From NCBI GenBank assembly GCA_963714125.1, contig OY970234.1:2604001-2668000 (forward strand): DNA of 64,000 nt, read 5' to 3'. The translations under genes were made by a program, and so were the position numbers. Shown here one piece after another: positions 1 to 8,601 of the stretch. Numbering within the stretch: position 1 is the first letter of the stretch; each line of letters opens with the position of its first letter. The notes below the pieces were generated by a model, which was given only the letters and a program-made list of their open reading frames with translations, made no database searches and was not told where the DNA came from. The stretch is from CAWCAW01 sp963714125 (GTDB taxonomy: Bacteria > Actinomycetota > Acidimicrobiia > Acidimicrobiales > UBA8190).

Positions 1-67
1 TCGGGCTCAGCGCGTAAAAGATCAGTAAAGACCCCCGGACGAGCGAGCGCTCCTATCCGGGACGCGG

Positions 68-3000
68 TCAGATGGTCTCAATTGGCTCGCCGAGAATGCG
101 CCCAAAACCCAGCCCTTGCCCGATCACTCGGGCGGAGGAAGCAAGCTGGGCGGCCCGGTCGGAGGAATCAGCGGCCCCTTTCTGGGCGAGAAGCAGCGAC
201 AAGGCCAGGCGCGCTTGGACGGACCAAAACGGTGCTTCTATGGCGTCGGCAACGACGACCGCCTGATCAAGTTGAGAGCACGCGGTGTCAAGCTCGCCGA
301 GGGCGGCGCTCAGGAGCCCCAGCCAGTAGCAAGCAGGCCCAAGAACAGCGCCACCTAATCCAAAGACGACCACATGGTCACGACAAGGGGTAAGGAGTTG
401 ACGCAGGAGGCCTTGGAGTTCATAGTCCGTACTCCGAGCGGCCACGCCACTAAAGAGGGCCACGGCGCCAAGCCAAAAGACGTCGCGAGGAAGGGCAGAT
501 CCGTCCTTCCCGAGGGTATTGCGAACAATCTCCGTCGCCGGGGCGTGACGCTCGGCCTCCGATAAGGCGGTGGCGGCCAGAGCCGCTCCGGCCCGAAACA
601 CCGAGTCCGGTCGGTGGATCTTTCGCAACACAGGAAGCTCCTCGGCGAGGCGACCCTGTTGGTATCGAATGACAAAGCGTTGCAGTATGAGGGCTCCGTC
701 AGAGAGCTGCTCAAGCTCATGTCCACGCAGTGCAGCCCCACGGGCCAGCTGGTCTGCCGTAGACAGATGCCCGTGAAGGGTGGCTTCCGTGGCCCGAAGG
801 GCCATGGCCCAGTAAATGTCACGAGGACTCCCCACCGCTGATGCCTGTTCCTCGTACTGGTTAAGTACATCGTGGAATTCCGCAATCTCGGCGTTCTCAA
901 GGAGGTCAGACAGAAACGAGCGCTGGAGCAAAAGTGAGAGCTCCCCGGGAGGCCCCGATCGCTGCACCGCGTCGCGCACAGAACGACTCAGGGCCAGGCG
1001 GGTCGATCGCGCCGACGGGTCGTGCGTCGACCACCGATGGAGTGCGACCTGGGCCGCAGCCTTCGCCTCGAGGTCGTCGAGATCGGCAGCAATCGCCACG
1101 GCCCGACGCGCTACCTGGCCTTCGCGCTCGGCGTCCACGTAATAAAGGTCAGAAGCAATACCAGCCAAGAGGCGCACCCGCCTGCTCCCCTCGCTATCTT
1201 TCAGGCCTTCAAGGGCCTCCTCGAGGAGTGGAAGAGTCGCAGTCTGGTAGTCCGACCCCGCGCTCCAGGGCCCATCGGCGGCAAGGGCAACGTCGGCCAG
1301 CAGGGTCGGATCACCGACACGCCTCGCTGCGTCGGCCGCTTCCAAGAACGCCTCCTGTGCTCGGCGTGGTCGTTTATCGAGTCCGTACACCCGTCCCAGT
1401 GCGAGCTGAAGCTGGCCCCAAGCCCGCTCGTCGCGCTCGATACCCTCGTGCAGGGTGATGGCTTGCTCGTACCAGGCAATGGCCTGGGGGAACATCAGGT
1501 GCTCTTCGGCATCGATACCGGCCCGCTCGGCATGTGCGGCTGCTTCTCGATGGAGTCCAAGGGGTGCCGCTTCGCAGAAGTGACGGGCCAGGGTCGCAAT
1601 CCGCACGCTTGCACTGGGATCCCGGGACAACGCAAGCGCGATCCGCCGATGGATCTCCATACGTCGATCCTCGGGCACCCCTGAGTAGACGGCATTGCGG
1701 ACGAGGGAGTGCGGAAACAAGAAGCAGGCAAAATCGTCAAGATCTTCCACCAACAGTCGCACGGCCAGGCATTCCTCGACAGCATCCATGACCGCTTCCG
1801 GCGCCATATCGCACACCTCGGCGAGCAACTCCGTAGTGATGCCCTCATCGAGAACGGCCGCCACCTCAAGGACGCTTCGGCTCGACGGGGTGACGCGTTC
1901 AGTGCGCCGGTCCATCAGGGCGCGCACGCCGGCCGGGGCGAGTTGGGAAAGCGCTCCGATCACATCATTGTCGGTGGCATGTTTCAGGAACTCGTCATCG
2001 ACCTCGCGCAGGAGCTCCCGCAGATAGAAGGGGTTTCCCCCCGTGGTATGGCGAAGTGTGGAGGCATGATCAGCCAAGAGCCCGGCGACCTCAGGAGGGG
2101 CAATGGCATGAATGAGGCTCCGAACTTCGCCGTCGTGAAAGGGGCGAAGGCTGTGGATTCGGCACTGGGCCGGTGGCGCCAGGGCCTGGATCATCTCGAG
2201 GCGCTCCCCGCTGATGTCATCATCTCGGTAGGTGGCCACGAATGAGACGCCCGTGAGTGTTGGGTGTCGTATCAGGTGCCGTAGCAGCGCCAACGTGGGT
2301 CTTTCCGCCCAATGCAGATCCTCGATCACCACCATGGCGCCCGGGCCGTGGCTAGCGATTGCATCTGCCACAGCCTCAAAGAGGCGAAAGCGCGCCGTTC
2401 GCCCATCTACGTCGCCCTCGTCCCGGTCAGGCGTGCGGCCGTGATCGAAGAACGAAATGTCCAATCCCCCACTGCTGCGAAGGTCTGCCGCGGCAAAGGG
2501 TCCGAGCATCGTACGGAGGATCGTCCCAAACGGGGCGTATGGGCGCGATGGGTGGAGTTCGCAGGCGCCGACCACGACGCGCCTGCCTTCTCGTTCTACT
2601 CGGGCTCCGAGCGCTCCGACCAGAACCGACTTTCCGATACCGGCGGGACCAACGACCAAGTTGAGCGGCACTTGTTCGCTTGGTGGGGCACACGTGTCAC
2701 TAAAGAGATCTCGCAACTCCTCGCGCCGGCCGATCATTCGCACCGTCGGGGGATGAAGGTGAATCGGTCCCATCTGGGGCGGGGCAATGAAGTCCAGGCT
2801 TGTCCGTTGGAGAAGGACATCCTCCTCGAGCTTCCTCAGCGTTTCCGAGGGAACCGTCCCCATCTCGTCAAGCCTCGTCGCTAACGCGGCATACGCCCGC
2901 AACGCATCTGCTGCCCGGCCACTGCGATACAGCGCCACCATGAGCCGGGCCGTAAGCGTCTCGGTCAGAGGGAACTCATTGATGGCGGCGGCGAGTACGT

Positions 3001-3562
3001 CTATGACGAGCGTATGCTCGCCCAGAGCAAGGCGGGCGTCGGCCAACTCCTCAAAAGCGCCAGCGTGAAGCTCGTCAAGGCGGACAACCTCTGAACGTCC
3101 GGCACTGAGATCTCGTACGTCCATGAGCGCCGGGCCCCGCCACAGATCGAGCGCTTCGGTCAGATGGGGAATGGCTCGGGCCGGATCTCCGTTGCCATTG
3201 GCCCGCCGAGCCGCCAGTACTTTGCGTTCGAACCGTTCCGTGTCGAGCTCATCAGGCTCTAGCCGCAGGAGATAGCCGTGCGGTCCGGCCGGCAGCCGCG
3301 TGCTGGGGGTGCTTGGGCCCCGATCAGGCTCTAAGACTCCCCGAAGGCGACCGAAGTGCACGCGTAGCGCCGTGGGCGCGCTCGGAGGGGGGTCTCCTTC
3401 CCACAGCTCCTCGATGAGCTGCTCCGTGGGGACGGGACGATTGGCTCGGATGGCGAGGAGGACGAGTAACTGCCTGGGCTTGGCACCGCGTAGCGCCAAT
3501 GGCGATCCGTCGTGTCGCACCTCCGTCGGCCCGAGAACCTTTACGTCCACGACCTCCTCCAC
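68..3562 (-). CDS. AfsR/SARP-type transcriptional regulator with BTAD domain, AAA ATPase and TPR-like C-terminus
   Basis: The 1164-residue protein has the order typical of large AfsR-like activators. An OmpR-type winged-helix DNA-binding domain (about 8-100, with the GAKPRQLL and LIEELWEG motifs) is followed by a bacterial transcriptional activator domain (about 105-250). An AAA/NACHT-like ATPase follows, with Walker A GPAGIGKS at 305-312 and Walker B VVIEDLHWA near 415. The rest is an alpha-helical TPR-like region. Such proteins activate neighbouring or secondary-metabolism genes in the cytoplasm; the ligand is unknown. The start MEEVVDVKVLGP fits the usual short lead into the wHTH. It is divergent from the small genes that follow, with about 177 bp between, so it may control them; that is inference. 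Family assignment is firm, target genes are not. Confidence 0.93.
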   Translation of the reverse strand: MEEVVDVKVLGPTEVRHDGSPLALRGAKPRQLLVLLAIRANRPVPTEQLIEELWEGDPPPSAPTALRVHFGRLRGVLEPDRGPSTPSTRLPAGPHGYLLRLEPDELDTERFERKVLAARRANGNGDPARAIPHLTEALDLWRGPALMDVRDLSAGRSEVVRLDELHAGAFEELADARLALGEHTLVIDVLAAAINEFPLTETLTARLMVALYRSGRAADALRAYAALATRLDEMGTVPSETLRKLEEDVLLQRTSLDFIAPPQMGPIHLHPPTVRMIGRREELRDLFSDTCAPPSEQVPLNLVVGPAGIGKSVLVGALGARVEREGRRVVVGACELHPSRPYAPFGTILRTMLGPFAAADLRSSGGLDISFFDHGRTPDRDEGDVDGRTARFRLFEAVADAIASHGPGAMVVIEDLHWAERPTLALLRHLIRHPTLTGVSFVATYRDDDISGERLEMIQALAPPAQCRIHSLRPFHDGEVRSLIHAIAPPEVAGLLADHASTLRHTTGGNPFYLRELLREVDDEFLKHATDNDVIGALSQLAPAGVRALMDRRTERVTPSSRSVLEVAAVLDEGITTELLAEVCDMAPEAVMDAVEECLAVRLLVEDLDDFACFLFPHSLVRNAVYSGVPEDRRMEIHRRIALALSRDPSASVRIATLARHFCEAAPLGLHREAAAHAERAGIDAEEHLMFPQAIAWYEQAITLHEGIERDERAWGQLQLALGRVYGLDKRPRRAQEAFLEAADAARRVGDPTLLADVALAADGPWSAGSDYQTATLPLLEEALEGLKDSEGSRRVRLLAGIASDLYYVDAEREGQVARRAVAIAADLDDLEAKAAAQVALHRWSTHDPSARSTRLALSRSVRDAVQRSGPPGELSLLLQRSFLSDLLENAEIAEFHDVLNQYEEQASAVGSPRDIYWAMALRATEATLHGHLSTADQLARGAALRGHELEQLSDGALILQRFVIRYQQGRLAEELPVLRKIHRPDSVFRAGAALAATALSEAERHAPATEIVRNTLGKDGSALPRDVFWLGAVALFSGVAARSTDYELQGLLRQLLTPCRDHVVVFGLGGAVLGPACYWLGLLSAALGELDTACSQLDQAVVVADAIEAPFWSVQARLALSLLLAQKGAADSSDRAAQLASSARVIGQGLGFGRILGEPIETI

Positions 3563-3739
3563 TTTTGGTTCAAGGAAGCTACACCACTGTCAACCAGGGT
3601 TGAAAGCAAACTCCTCGTGCCGAACCGGTGGACGTCCACCTGCCGTTTTACGCCCCGTTTACGTCCCAGGCCGTAAGACAAGGGCACGTCGCCTTCAGCC
3701 TCTGGGGCGATCCTCACGACGTAGCCAAAGGAGTCCTCC

Positions 3740-4132
3740 ATGCCCACGCAGCCGTCGCCGACCGGTGCCCACCCTCGGCCTAGGGTGCCGAACAATCCCT
3801 TGGTCATGGCCTCAAATGCTGCGTTGGCAGACCCCAATTTTCGTGCCAGCGTCCGCCAGATGCACGCAGAGGGTTACCCGCTGGTGAAGATGGTGGACGC
3901 TCTCGGCCTCGAGGACGACATGAGCGCCCAGATTCGCAAGATCCTCGAAGACCTTTCCCCTGAGGTCGTGGCCGACATCCGGGAAGCGATCCTCGTCATG
4001 CTCGATGGCACGGAGTACGAGATACCCCTGGACTGCACCGTTACTGATGCCGAACTCGATCACGGCGATCCGGTGCATGTTGAGGTTGAGCCCGAAGAAG
4101 GACGACCGACCATTCACGTACGTCGCACCTGA
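3740..4132 (+). CDS. Conserved-looking small hypothetical protein (130 aa)
   Basis: An ATG with a good Shine-Dalgarno (AAAGGAG, 6 nt upstream) opens a 130-residue acidic protein. The N-terminal 20 residues are Pro-rich and probably disordered. A helical middle part (about 24-85) carries repeated Met and Leu, and the last 40 residues look beta-rich and acidic. There is no signal peptide, membrane segment or cysteine cluster. It is the first of three closely spaced small genes reading away from the SARP regulator. I do not recognise the family. The strong ribosome site and codon use support a real gene. Confidence 0.65.
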   Translation: MPTQPSPTGAHPRPRVPNNPLVMASNAALADPNFRASVRQMHAEGYPLVKMVDALGLEDDMSAQIRKILEDLSPEVVADIREAILVMLDGTEYEIPLDCTVTDAELDHGDPVHVEVEPEEGRPTIHVRRT

Positions 4133-4206
4133 TAGCGCGGGCCCGGGTCTCGGGGCTACCGGCCGCTGGGAGAGGGCCCTCACGTGCCATGGAAAGGCTG
4201 CCAACC

Positions 4207-4338
4207 ATGCCTCAAGTTTCCATCGTGGATTGCCAACGAGCAGAGCCTCTCGACCTTTGCGAAGCCGCAGAAGCCCGGCAGTTCATCACCAACCGCAAGC
4301 GCGACGATCGATGCTCGCGAGAGGGAGAGGCAATATGA
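4207..4338 (+). CDS. Very small hypothetical ORF (43 aa), coupled to next gene
   Basis: A 43-residue ORF starts at an ATG preceded by GGAAAGG about 10 nt upstream. Its TGA overlaps the ATG of the next gene (ATGA), a layout typical of translational coupling. The product is polar, with two cysteines near the middle and one near the end, and a basic stretch (NRKRDDR). Function is unknown. The overlap and ribosome site are the only evidence for translation. Confidence 0.35.
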   Translation: MPQVSIVDCQRAEPLDLCEAAEARQFITNRKRDDRCSREGEAI

Positions 4339-4580
4339 CAGAGGACGAACGGCTGCCCTCGTTGCTTCAGTCGCTCAGCGAGGCGCTCGATCGACTCCTG
4401 CCGCGTTCGACCAACGAGGAACTGCTGGAGAGGCTCAGCCGACCATCCTGGTCGAGCTCCGCCGAAGACGAACTGATTGAGGCAATGATCGTTGCCATGA
4501 CGGAACTGGCGACATTACTGGCCGCGCTGCAACGCAGCTCCACGAACGCAATCCATCGGCGAGCGCAATTCCAATACTGA
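4335..4580 (+). CDS. Small helical hypothetical protein (81 aa)
   Basis: The ATG at 4335 follows a purine-rich GAGGGAGAGG and overlaps the stop of the preceding 43-residue ORF. The 81-residue product is predicted almost entirely helical: an acidic first half (EDERL, NEELLERL) and a hydrophobic segment rich in Met, Leu and Ala (about 47-66, IVAMTELATLLAAL). That segment could be an amphipathic packing surface or a short membrane helix. No known domain is recognised. It ends the three-gene small-protein cluster and faces the GH76 gene. Confidence 0.45.
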   Translation: MTEDERLPSLLQSLSEALDRLLPRSTNEELLERLSRPSWSSSAEDELIEAMIVAMTELATLLAALQRSSTNAIHRRAQFQY

Positions 4581-4711
4581 CTGATCCCGACGAACGCGCG
4601 TGCCGCCATTAGGTTCGCCTGCGTTCCTGCAAAGTGGCATACAACCTCCCACCGGGACCATCGATTCGCCCGGACCGTGCCGTACGTGCCCTGCTGGGTC
4701 GGCGCGTAGAC

Positions 4712-5962
4712 CTAAGGCCGGGCGGTGCTCCCGGCCAGCAGGGAGTAGATCTCAACCATCGGCGCCGTTCCATTCACGCCGTAGGTCTGTCCGTTTTGCA
4801 GAAACAGCCCGCTCGAGGCGCGCTGGGTCCACATGTACGTTGCATACGTCTGGGCCTCGGTCCCGTAGGCGCTATTTGGTTGGATCTGGCCGAGCACGAA
4901 CAAATCGCAAAAGTAGATGGCGTTGAACGCCGGCCCCTGGCTTTGCAGCGTAGTCCCGGTTCCCAGATATGTGAGTGCGGCTTGGGCGGTGCTCTCAGCC
5001 GCAGTCAGGTAACTCGAGTTACCCGTGATTTGATAAAGGAGCACTCCCGCACCAACCATCGTGCCCTGGTTGTAACTCCAGATCGTGGTGTTCACACTGC
5101 CGCCCGGATTCACATGGTCGTCGTAGAGTCCAATCGATGAGGTGGATGTGAGACAGGTCTTGACCCACTGGTACATCTTGGTCGCCCATGCCAGGTCCGA
5201 GGCGCTCTTCGTCAGCTGGTACAGCTCCAAGCCGACCTCAGCACCTCCGGCGTTGGCCGTGGCATTACGCTCGCTCCCAGCAACGTCTTCCCAGAACACT
5301 CCGCCCGGACAGCCGTCGGTCTGACTCGTGTCCCAGCCGCTCACGATGAAGTTGAACGTGTCTTGGGCCAGGGTGAGGTCGGTCGTGTTCCCGGTGAGCT
5401 GATAACCATGGAGAAGGTCCAATGCGGACCACGCGTTGTCGTCGTAGTACGTATTCCCACCGGGACCCTTGGGCTTTGCCACCGCCGATTCGAACGCCCG
5501 GGGTTGGCTCGCTCCGCTCGGGTTGATCTCATGGAGATCGGCGTAGGAGAGCAGCCCATTGAGCCGGGCCAAGACGTCCGAGGAATAGCTCGAGCCGCCG
5601 GGGCTGGCGTAGAGGAACTCTGTCCCGGCCATGGCGTTGGTGAACGGCCACAGACATGAGTAGGGATCGCAACTGTTGAAGGACAGCCCTTGATAGAGCT
5701 GCACCGAAGGCTCATAAAGGTTCGCCTGGAGGGCTTGATAGCTCGAGATCGCCTCCTGCTCGTCGGTCGACGTAGCCGTGCTCTGTGTTGCTCCGTAGAG
5801 GCGGGATGAATTCGACGGAGCAGCGACCGCGGCCGAGGTGCCCAAAGCCAAAGATCCGATGACGCTTGTGGCAAAGACCACAACGACGGTACCCACTAAG
5901 CGACGCGGCGTTCTCGGCGGCCGGATGCTCCGGGGCCGGATGCTGTGAGTGACACCTCTCAT
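4712..5962 (-). CDS. Secreted glycoside hydrolase family 76 protein (alpha-1,6-mannanase-like)
   Basis: The 416-residue protein starts with a long basic n-region and a hydrophobic core ending in AAVAA, a Sec signal peptide of about 48 residues. The mature part resembles GH76 (alpha/alpha)6-barrel endo-alpha-1,6-mannanases. It has the adjacent catalytic-type aspartates Asp174-Asp175 in YYDDNAWSALDLL, and later Trp/Tyr/Gly-rich barrel repeats (WSYNQGTMVGAGVLLYQ). In actinomycetes such enzymes cut mannan cores, so the substrate may be its own or a neighbour's lipomannan-type glycan (inference). It is divergent from a GT-C mannosyltransferase-like gene, which makes a shared mannan role plausible. 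Confidence 0.88.
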   Translation of the reverse strand: MRGVTHSIRPRSIRPPRTPRRLVGTVVVVFATSVIGSLALGTSAAVAAPSNSSRLYGATQSTATSTDEQEAISSYQALQANLYEPSVQLYQGLSFNSCDPYSCLWPFTNAMAGTEFLYASPGGSSYSSDVLARLNGLLSYADLHEINPSGASQPRAFESAVAKPKGPGGNTYYDDNAWSALDLLHGYQLTGNTTDLTLAQDTFNFIVSGWDTSQTDGCPGGVFWEDVAGSERNATANAGGAEVGLELYQLTKSASDLAWATKMYQWVKTCLTSTSSIGLYDDHVNPGGSVNTTIWSYNQGTMVGAGVLLYQITGNSSYLTAAESTAQAALTYLGTGTTLQSQGPAFNAIYFCDLFVLGQIQPNSAYGTEAQTYATYMWTQRASSGLFLQNGQTYGVNGTAPMVEIYSLLAGSTARP

Positions 5963-6345
5963 AGTGATCCTTCCTCGGGTCTTGGCTCAAGACCCTAGGG
6001 CGCAACGGGCGTTGAAGCATCGTCCACGGCGACGATCCGGGTGACGACCGCAGGATGCCTCAAACCACCGATCAGTTACGCGCGCCATATGCCGGTCCGG
6101 CCGGGCTCCATGAGCCCTTTCTCTCCTCGCTCCCCAGCTACGTGGCCGGAGCGGCATGCCGCGCCGGGGGCATTTTCTGGCCGGCACCGCCGCTGAGGGT
6201 CGCGCCGGGGCACACTCCTCTGCGGTAATCCCGGTCGGTCAATCTCGTCACAGATCGAACCGTCTTAGATCGAACCGGGACCTCTATAGGTACGAGGACC
6301 CATGCCTCACCGTATGGAGATAGGTCACAATGGGAAACGTAGGGG
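5963..6345. promoter_or_regulatory. Divergent intergenic region, GH76 / GT-C
   Basis: About 380 bp with no credible gene separates two divergently transcribed, possibly mannan-related genes, so both promoters should lie here. A direct repeat AGATCGAACC occurs twice around 6254-6275 (16 bp spacing), close to the GT-C start. It could be an activator site, but nothing in the sequence identifies the regulator. Confidence 0.35.
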
Positions 6346-7455
6346 GTGGCGGTGCCAGACCAGCTACAAGCGGATGTTCTGCCTGGAGCGCGCCAAGGTC
6401 ACGGGCCCCGGTCCACCTTCATCGCCCCGATTCTCGCCGTCTACTCGGTCAGCCGCGTGATCCTCCTGGGAGTGCTGTTCGATATCTACGGCGAGCATCG
6501 TGCCCTGATAGGGCTTGCCGGTATATGGGACGGCACGCACTATTTGCGGATTGCGGCGCACGGCTATCCGTCCGTCGTGCCGCCCATGGGCCGATCGTTG
6601 ATCGCCTTCTTTCCGCTCTACCCGCTTCTCGTTCGGGGCGTTGCCCACGTCTTTGGGAACAACTGGGCCATGGCTGGGGTCATCGTGTCGTTCGCTACTG
6701 GTGCCGCGGCGTGCTTGTCCGTTGGCGCGTTGGCTCGTCATCGAGCCGGCACATCAGCCGGTGTTCGAGCGGGGTGCCTTGTTGCGCTCGCCCCAGGGGC
6801 TGCGTTTCTCAGTGCCGCCTATGCCGAAGGTTTGGCCATCTCACTGGCAGCCATTGCCCTGCTCATGCTCGACCGACGCAAGTACTTGGCGGCCGGTGTC
6901 ATCGGTGCTTTGGCCACGGCCACCTCGCCTCTGGCGCTACCCATCGTGGTTGCCGCGGCATGGGGCGCCTGGCAAGCCAGGCAGCGAACCGCATGGATTG
7001 CGCCCGTACTCTCCTCACTGGGATTCGCGTCGTATTGCCTTTACCTATGGGCTCACGTCGGCACGCCCCTGGCCTGGTTTACGGCCGAGCGCAACGGGTG
7101 GGGACATCGTGTCGACATCCTTGCCCCACTGCACTGGTTTGCTACCTGGTCAGGAGTGACGCTCGTCGAAGCGTTGTCTTTGGCGGTGGCCATCGGCGGT
7201 CTATGGCTCATGCGCAGGGCACGAGTCCCCGCCACATGGTGGGCCTTTACCGTGCCATTTCTGGCATCGGTAACCTTCGATTCCGCATTCTGGCTTACAC
7301 CGCGCTTGCTTCTGAGCGCGTTTCCTCTCGCCATCGGAGCCGCAATCGTCCTCCGGGGACGACGCTTTCAGATGCTCCTAGCATCCAGCGCCGGCGTGAT
7401 GGTGCTGGTCCTCGTTGCGTACACGACGTTCTCGGGGTTCGTCTACAGGCCGTGA
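6346..7455 (+). CDS. GT-C fold membrane glycosyltransferase (PIG-V/mannosyltransferase-like)
   Basis: The 369-residue polytopic membrane protein has about nine hydrophobic helices. The first loop holds Trp61-Asp62 in IWDGTHYLRIAAHGYP, the short acidic loop motif of PIG-V-like polyprenyl-phosphate-mannose-dependent transferases. AFFPLYPLL follows, another hallmark of this family. It would add mannose to a lipid or protein acceptor on the outer face of the membrane. The start is GTG after a G-rich ribosome site (AGGGG). The donor and acceptor cannot be read from sequence. Its divergent neighbour is a GH76 alpha-mannanase. Confidence 0.82.
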   Translation: MAVPDQLQADVLPGARQGHGPRSTFIAPILAVYSVSRVILLGVLFDIYGEHRALIGLAGIWDGTHYLRIAAHGYPSVVPPMGRSLIAFFPLYPLLVRGVAHVFGNNWAMAGVIVSFATGAAACLSVGALARHRAGTSAGVRAGCLVALAPGAAFLSAAYAEGLAISLAAIALLMLDRRKYLAAGVIGALATATSPLALPIVVAAAWGAWQARQRTAWIAPVLSSLGFASYCLYLWAHVGTPLAWFTAERNGWGHRVDILAPLHWFATWSGVTLVEALSLAVAIGGLWLMRRARVPATWWAFTVPFLASVTFDSAFWLTPRLLLSAFPLAIGAAIVLRGRRFQMLLASSAGVMVLVLVAYTTFSGFVYRP

Positions 7456-7568
7456 TGGGCCCCTGTTGGCATCGGCCAGCCCTCGGGATCCGGGGTGGGT
7501 TCGTGTACCGCGACTACCCGGCGTCCGTGAGCCGTCACGCCGCCGATCCGAGTCGTGGCCACGAACAG

Positions 7569-7630
7569 ATCTCTCGACCCGCGCAGGACGCCCCCAAAAG
7601 CGTGCCCCCAGCCCGGTTGGGTCGAGAGAT
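7569..7630. terminator. Candidate bidirectional terminator between convergent genes
   Basis: Perfect 12 bp inverted arms ATCTCTCGACCC (7569-7580) and GGGTCGAGAGAT (7619-7630) enclose a 38 nt loop between the convergent GT-C and IPT genes. A second small hairpin (CGAGAG/CTCTCG) overlaps the right arm. There is no clear T tract, so this is a structure-based guess. Confidence 0.35.
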
Positions 7631-7643
7631 CCGAACTCTCGCC

Positions 7644-8546
7644 CTATGAAGAAAACGAGTTCAAGTAGTAAAAGCTGTCGACGGGAGCATTGTCAGAGCT
7701 GACACCGGCGTCGGTCGTCACCGTCACGTCGACGGTCCCTGACCCCGGAGGGGCGGTGGCGTCGATGGTGTTGCCATTGACCACCGTGAACGCCTCTGCT
7801 CCCACGCCCCCGAAGTCAACAGCGTTCGCATTCACATGCTGGAAGACAAAGCCGTACCCCGTGATGGTGACCGACTGCCCGCCCGTGGCAAGACCGAAAT
7901 CCTGGGCCACGGAACTCACCTCGGGGAGATCGGGCACAAACGTGTAGTTGTTGCCACCGTTCTCATTGGTGGGCGAGGTGCCATCGGGCGTCGACACCGT
8001 CACCTCGACCGTCGTCGCTGACGCTTCGGCCGGGGCGACGGCGGTAATGGCCTGGTCGGAATCGACCTGGAAGCTTGTGGCTGCCACGGAGCCGAATTCC
8101 ACTGCGGTCGCTCCTGTGAATCCGGCGCCACTGATTTGCACCCGGTTGCCTCCTGCGGAAGGACCCTGCCGGGGGATGACGTGTTGGATGGTGGGGATGT
8201 CCTCATAGGTGAACGCGTTGGCGAGCGTGGACGTTTGGCCGTCGATGGTGACCGAAATGGATACTTCACCCGTTCCAGAGGGCGCGATGGCCCGGAACTC
8301 GTGCTTGTTTCGAGGGATGACGTCAGTGGCCACTGTCGAGCCGAAGTCCACCTCACCGTTGGTGACGGATTGGAGGTTCTTGCCATGGATGAGTACGGCA
8401 GTGCCGCCGCTTTGTGGCCCTACGTCGGGGGACACCGACTTGATCACTGGAGCGCTCGAACCGCTGGCCACCGCCACACTGGCGACTCCCGCTACCGCCG
8501 CACCGGCGACGAGCACCAGGGTCGCTGCCATCAACTTGAGACGCAT
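7644..8546 (-). CDS. Secreted protein with three IPT/TIG immunoglobulin-like domains
   Basis: The start MRLKLMAATL at 8546 is chosen over an ATG 30 nt upstream because GAAAGGGG lies just before it and it begins a clean signal peptide (about 29 residues, ending VASG). The mature part is three IPT/TIG beta-sandwich repeats of roughly 85-90 residues. Each opens with a P-x-I/V-x-x-V/I motif (PVIKSVSPDVGPQSGG, PTIQHVIPRQGPSAGG, PEVSSVAQDFGLATGG) and ends with a TVxVTV strand. There is no anchor or catalytic domain, so it is probably a released or loosely held surface adhesin-like protein. Its role is unknown. Confidence 0.87.
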   Translation of the reverse strand: MRLKLMAATLVLVAGAAVAGVASVAVASGSSAPVIKSVSPDVGPQSGGTAVLIHGKNLQSVTNGEVDFGSTVATDVIPRNKHEFRAIAPSGTGEVSISVTIDGQTSTLANAFTYEDIPTIQHVIPRQGPSAGGNRVQISGAGFTGATAVEFGSVAATSFQVDSDQAITAVAPAEASATTVEVTVSTPDGTSPTNENGGNNYTFVPDLPEVSSVAQDFGLATGGQSVTITGYGFVFQHVNANAVDFGGVGAEAFTVVNGNTIDATAPPGSGTVDVTVTTDAGVSSDNAPVDSFYYLNSFSS

Positions 8547-8601
8547 CTTTGCCCCTTTCACGCACCACGACACCATTTGGCGACGAGGCTGCTTCGGACC
8601 T

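Noticed and set aside
72..2884. Several plus-strand ORFs of 60-220 codons
   Set aside because: All lie antisense to the SARP regulator, in GC-rich DNA that keeps other frames open; none has a family motif.
6330..7649. 439-codon plus-strand frame overlapping the GT-C gene
   Set aside because: Arg/Cys/His-rich translation, whereas the overlapping frame gives a clear membrane transferase.
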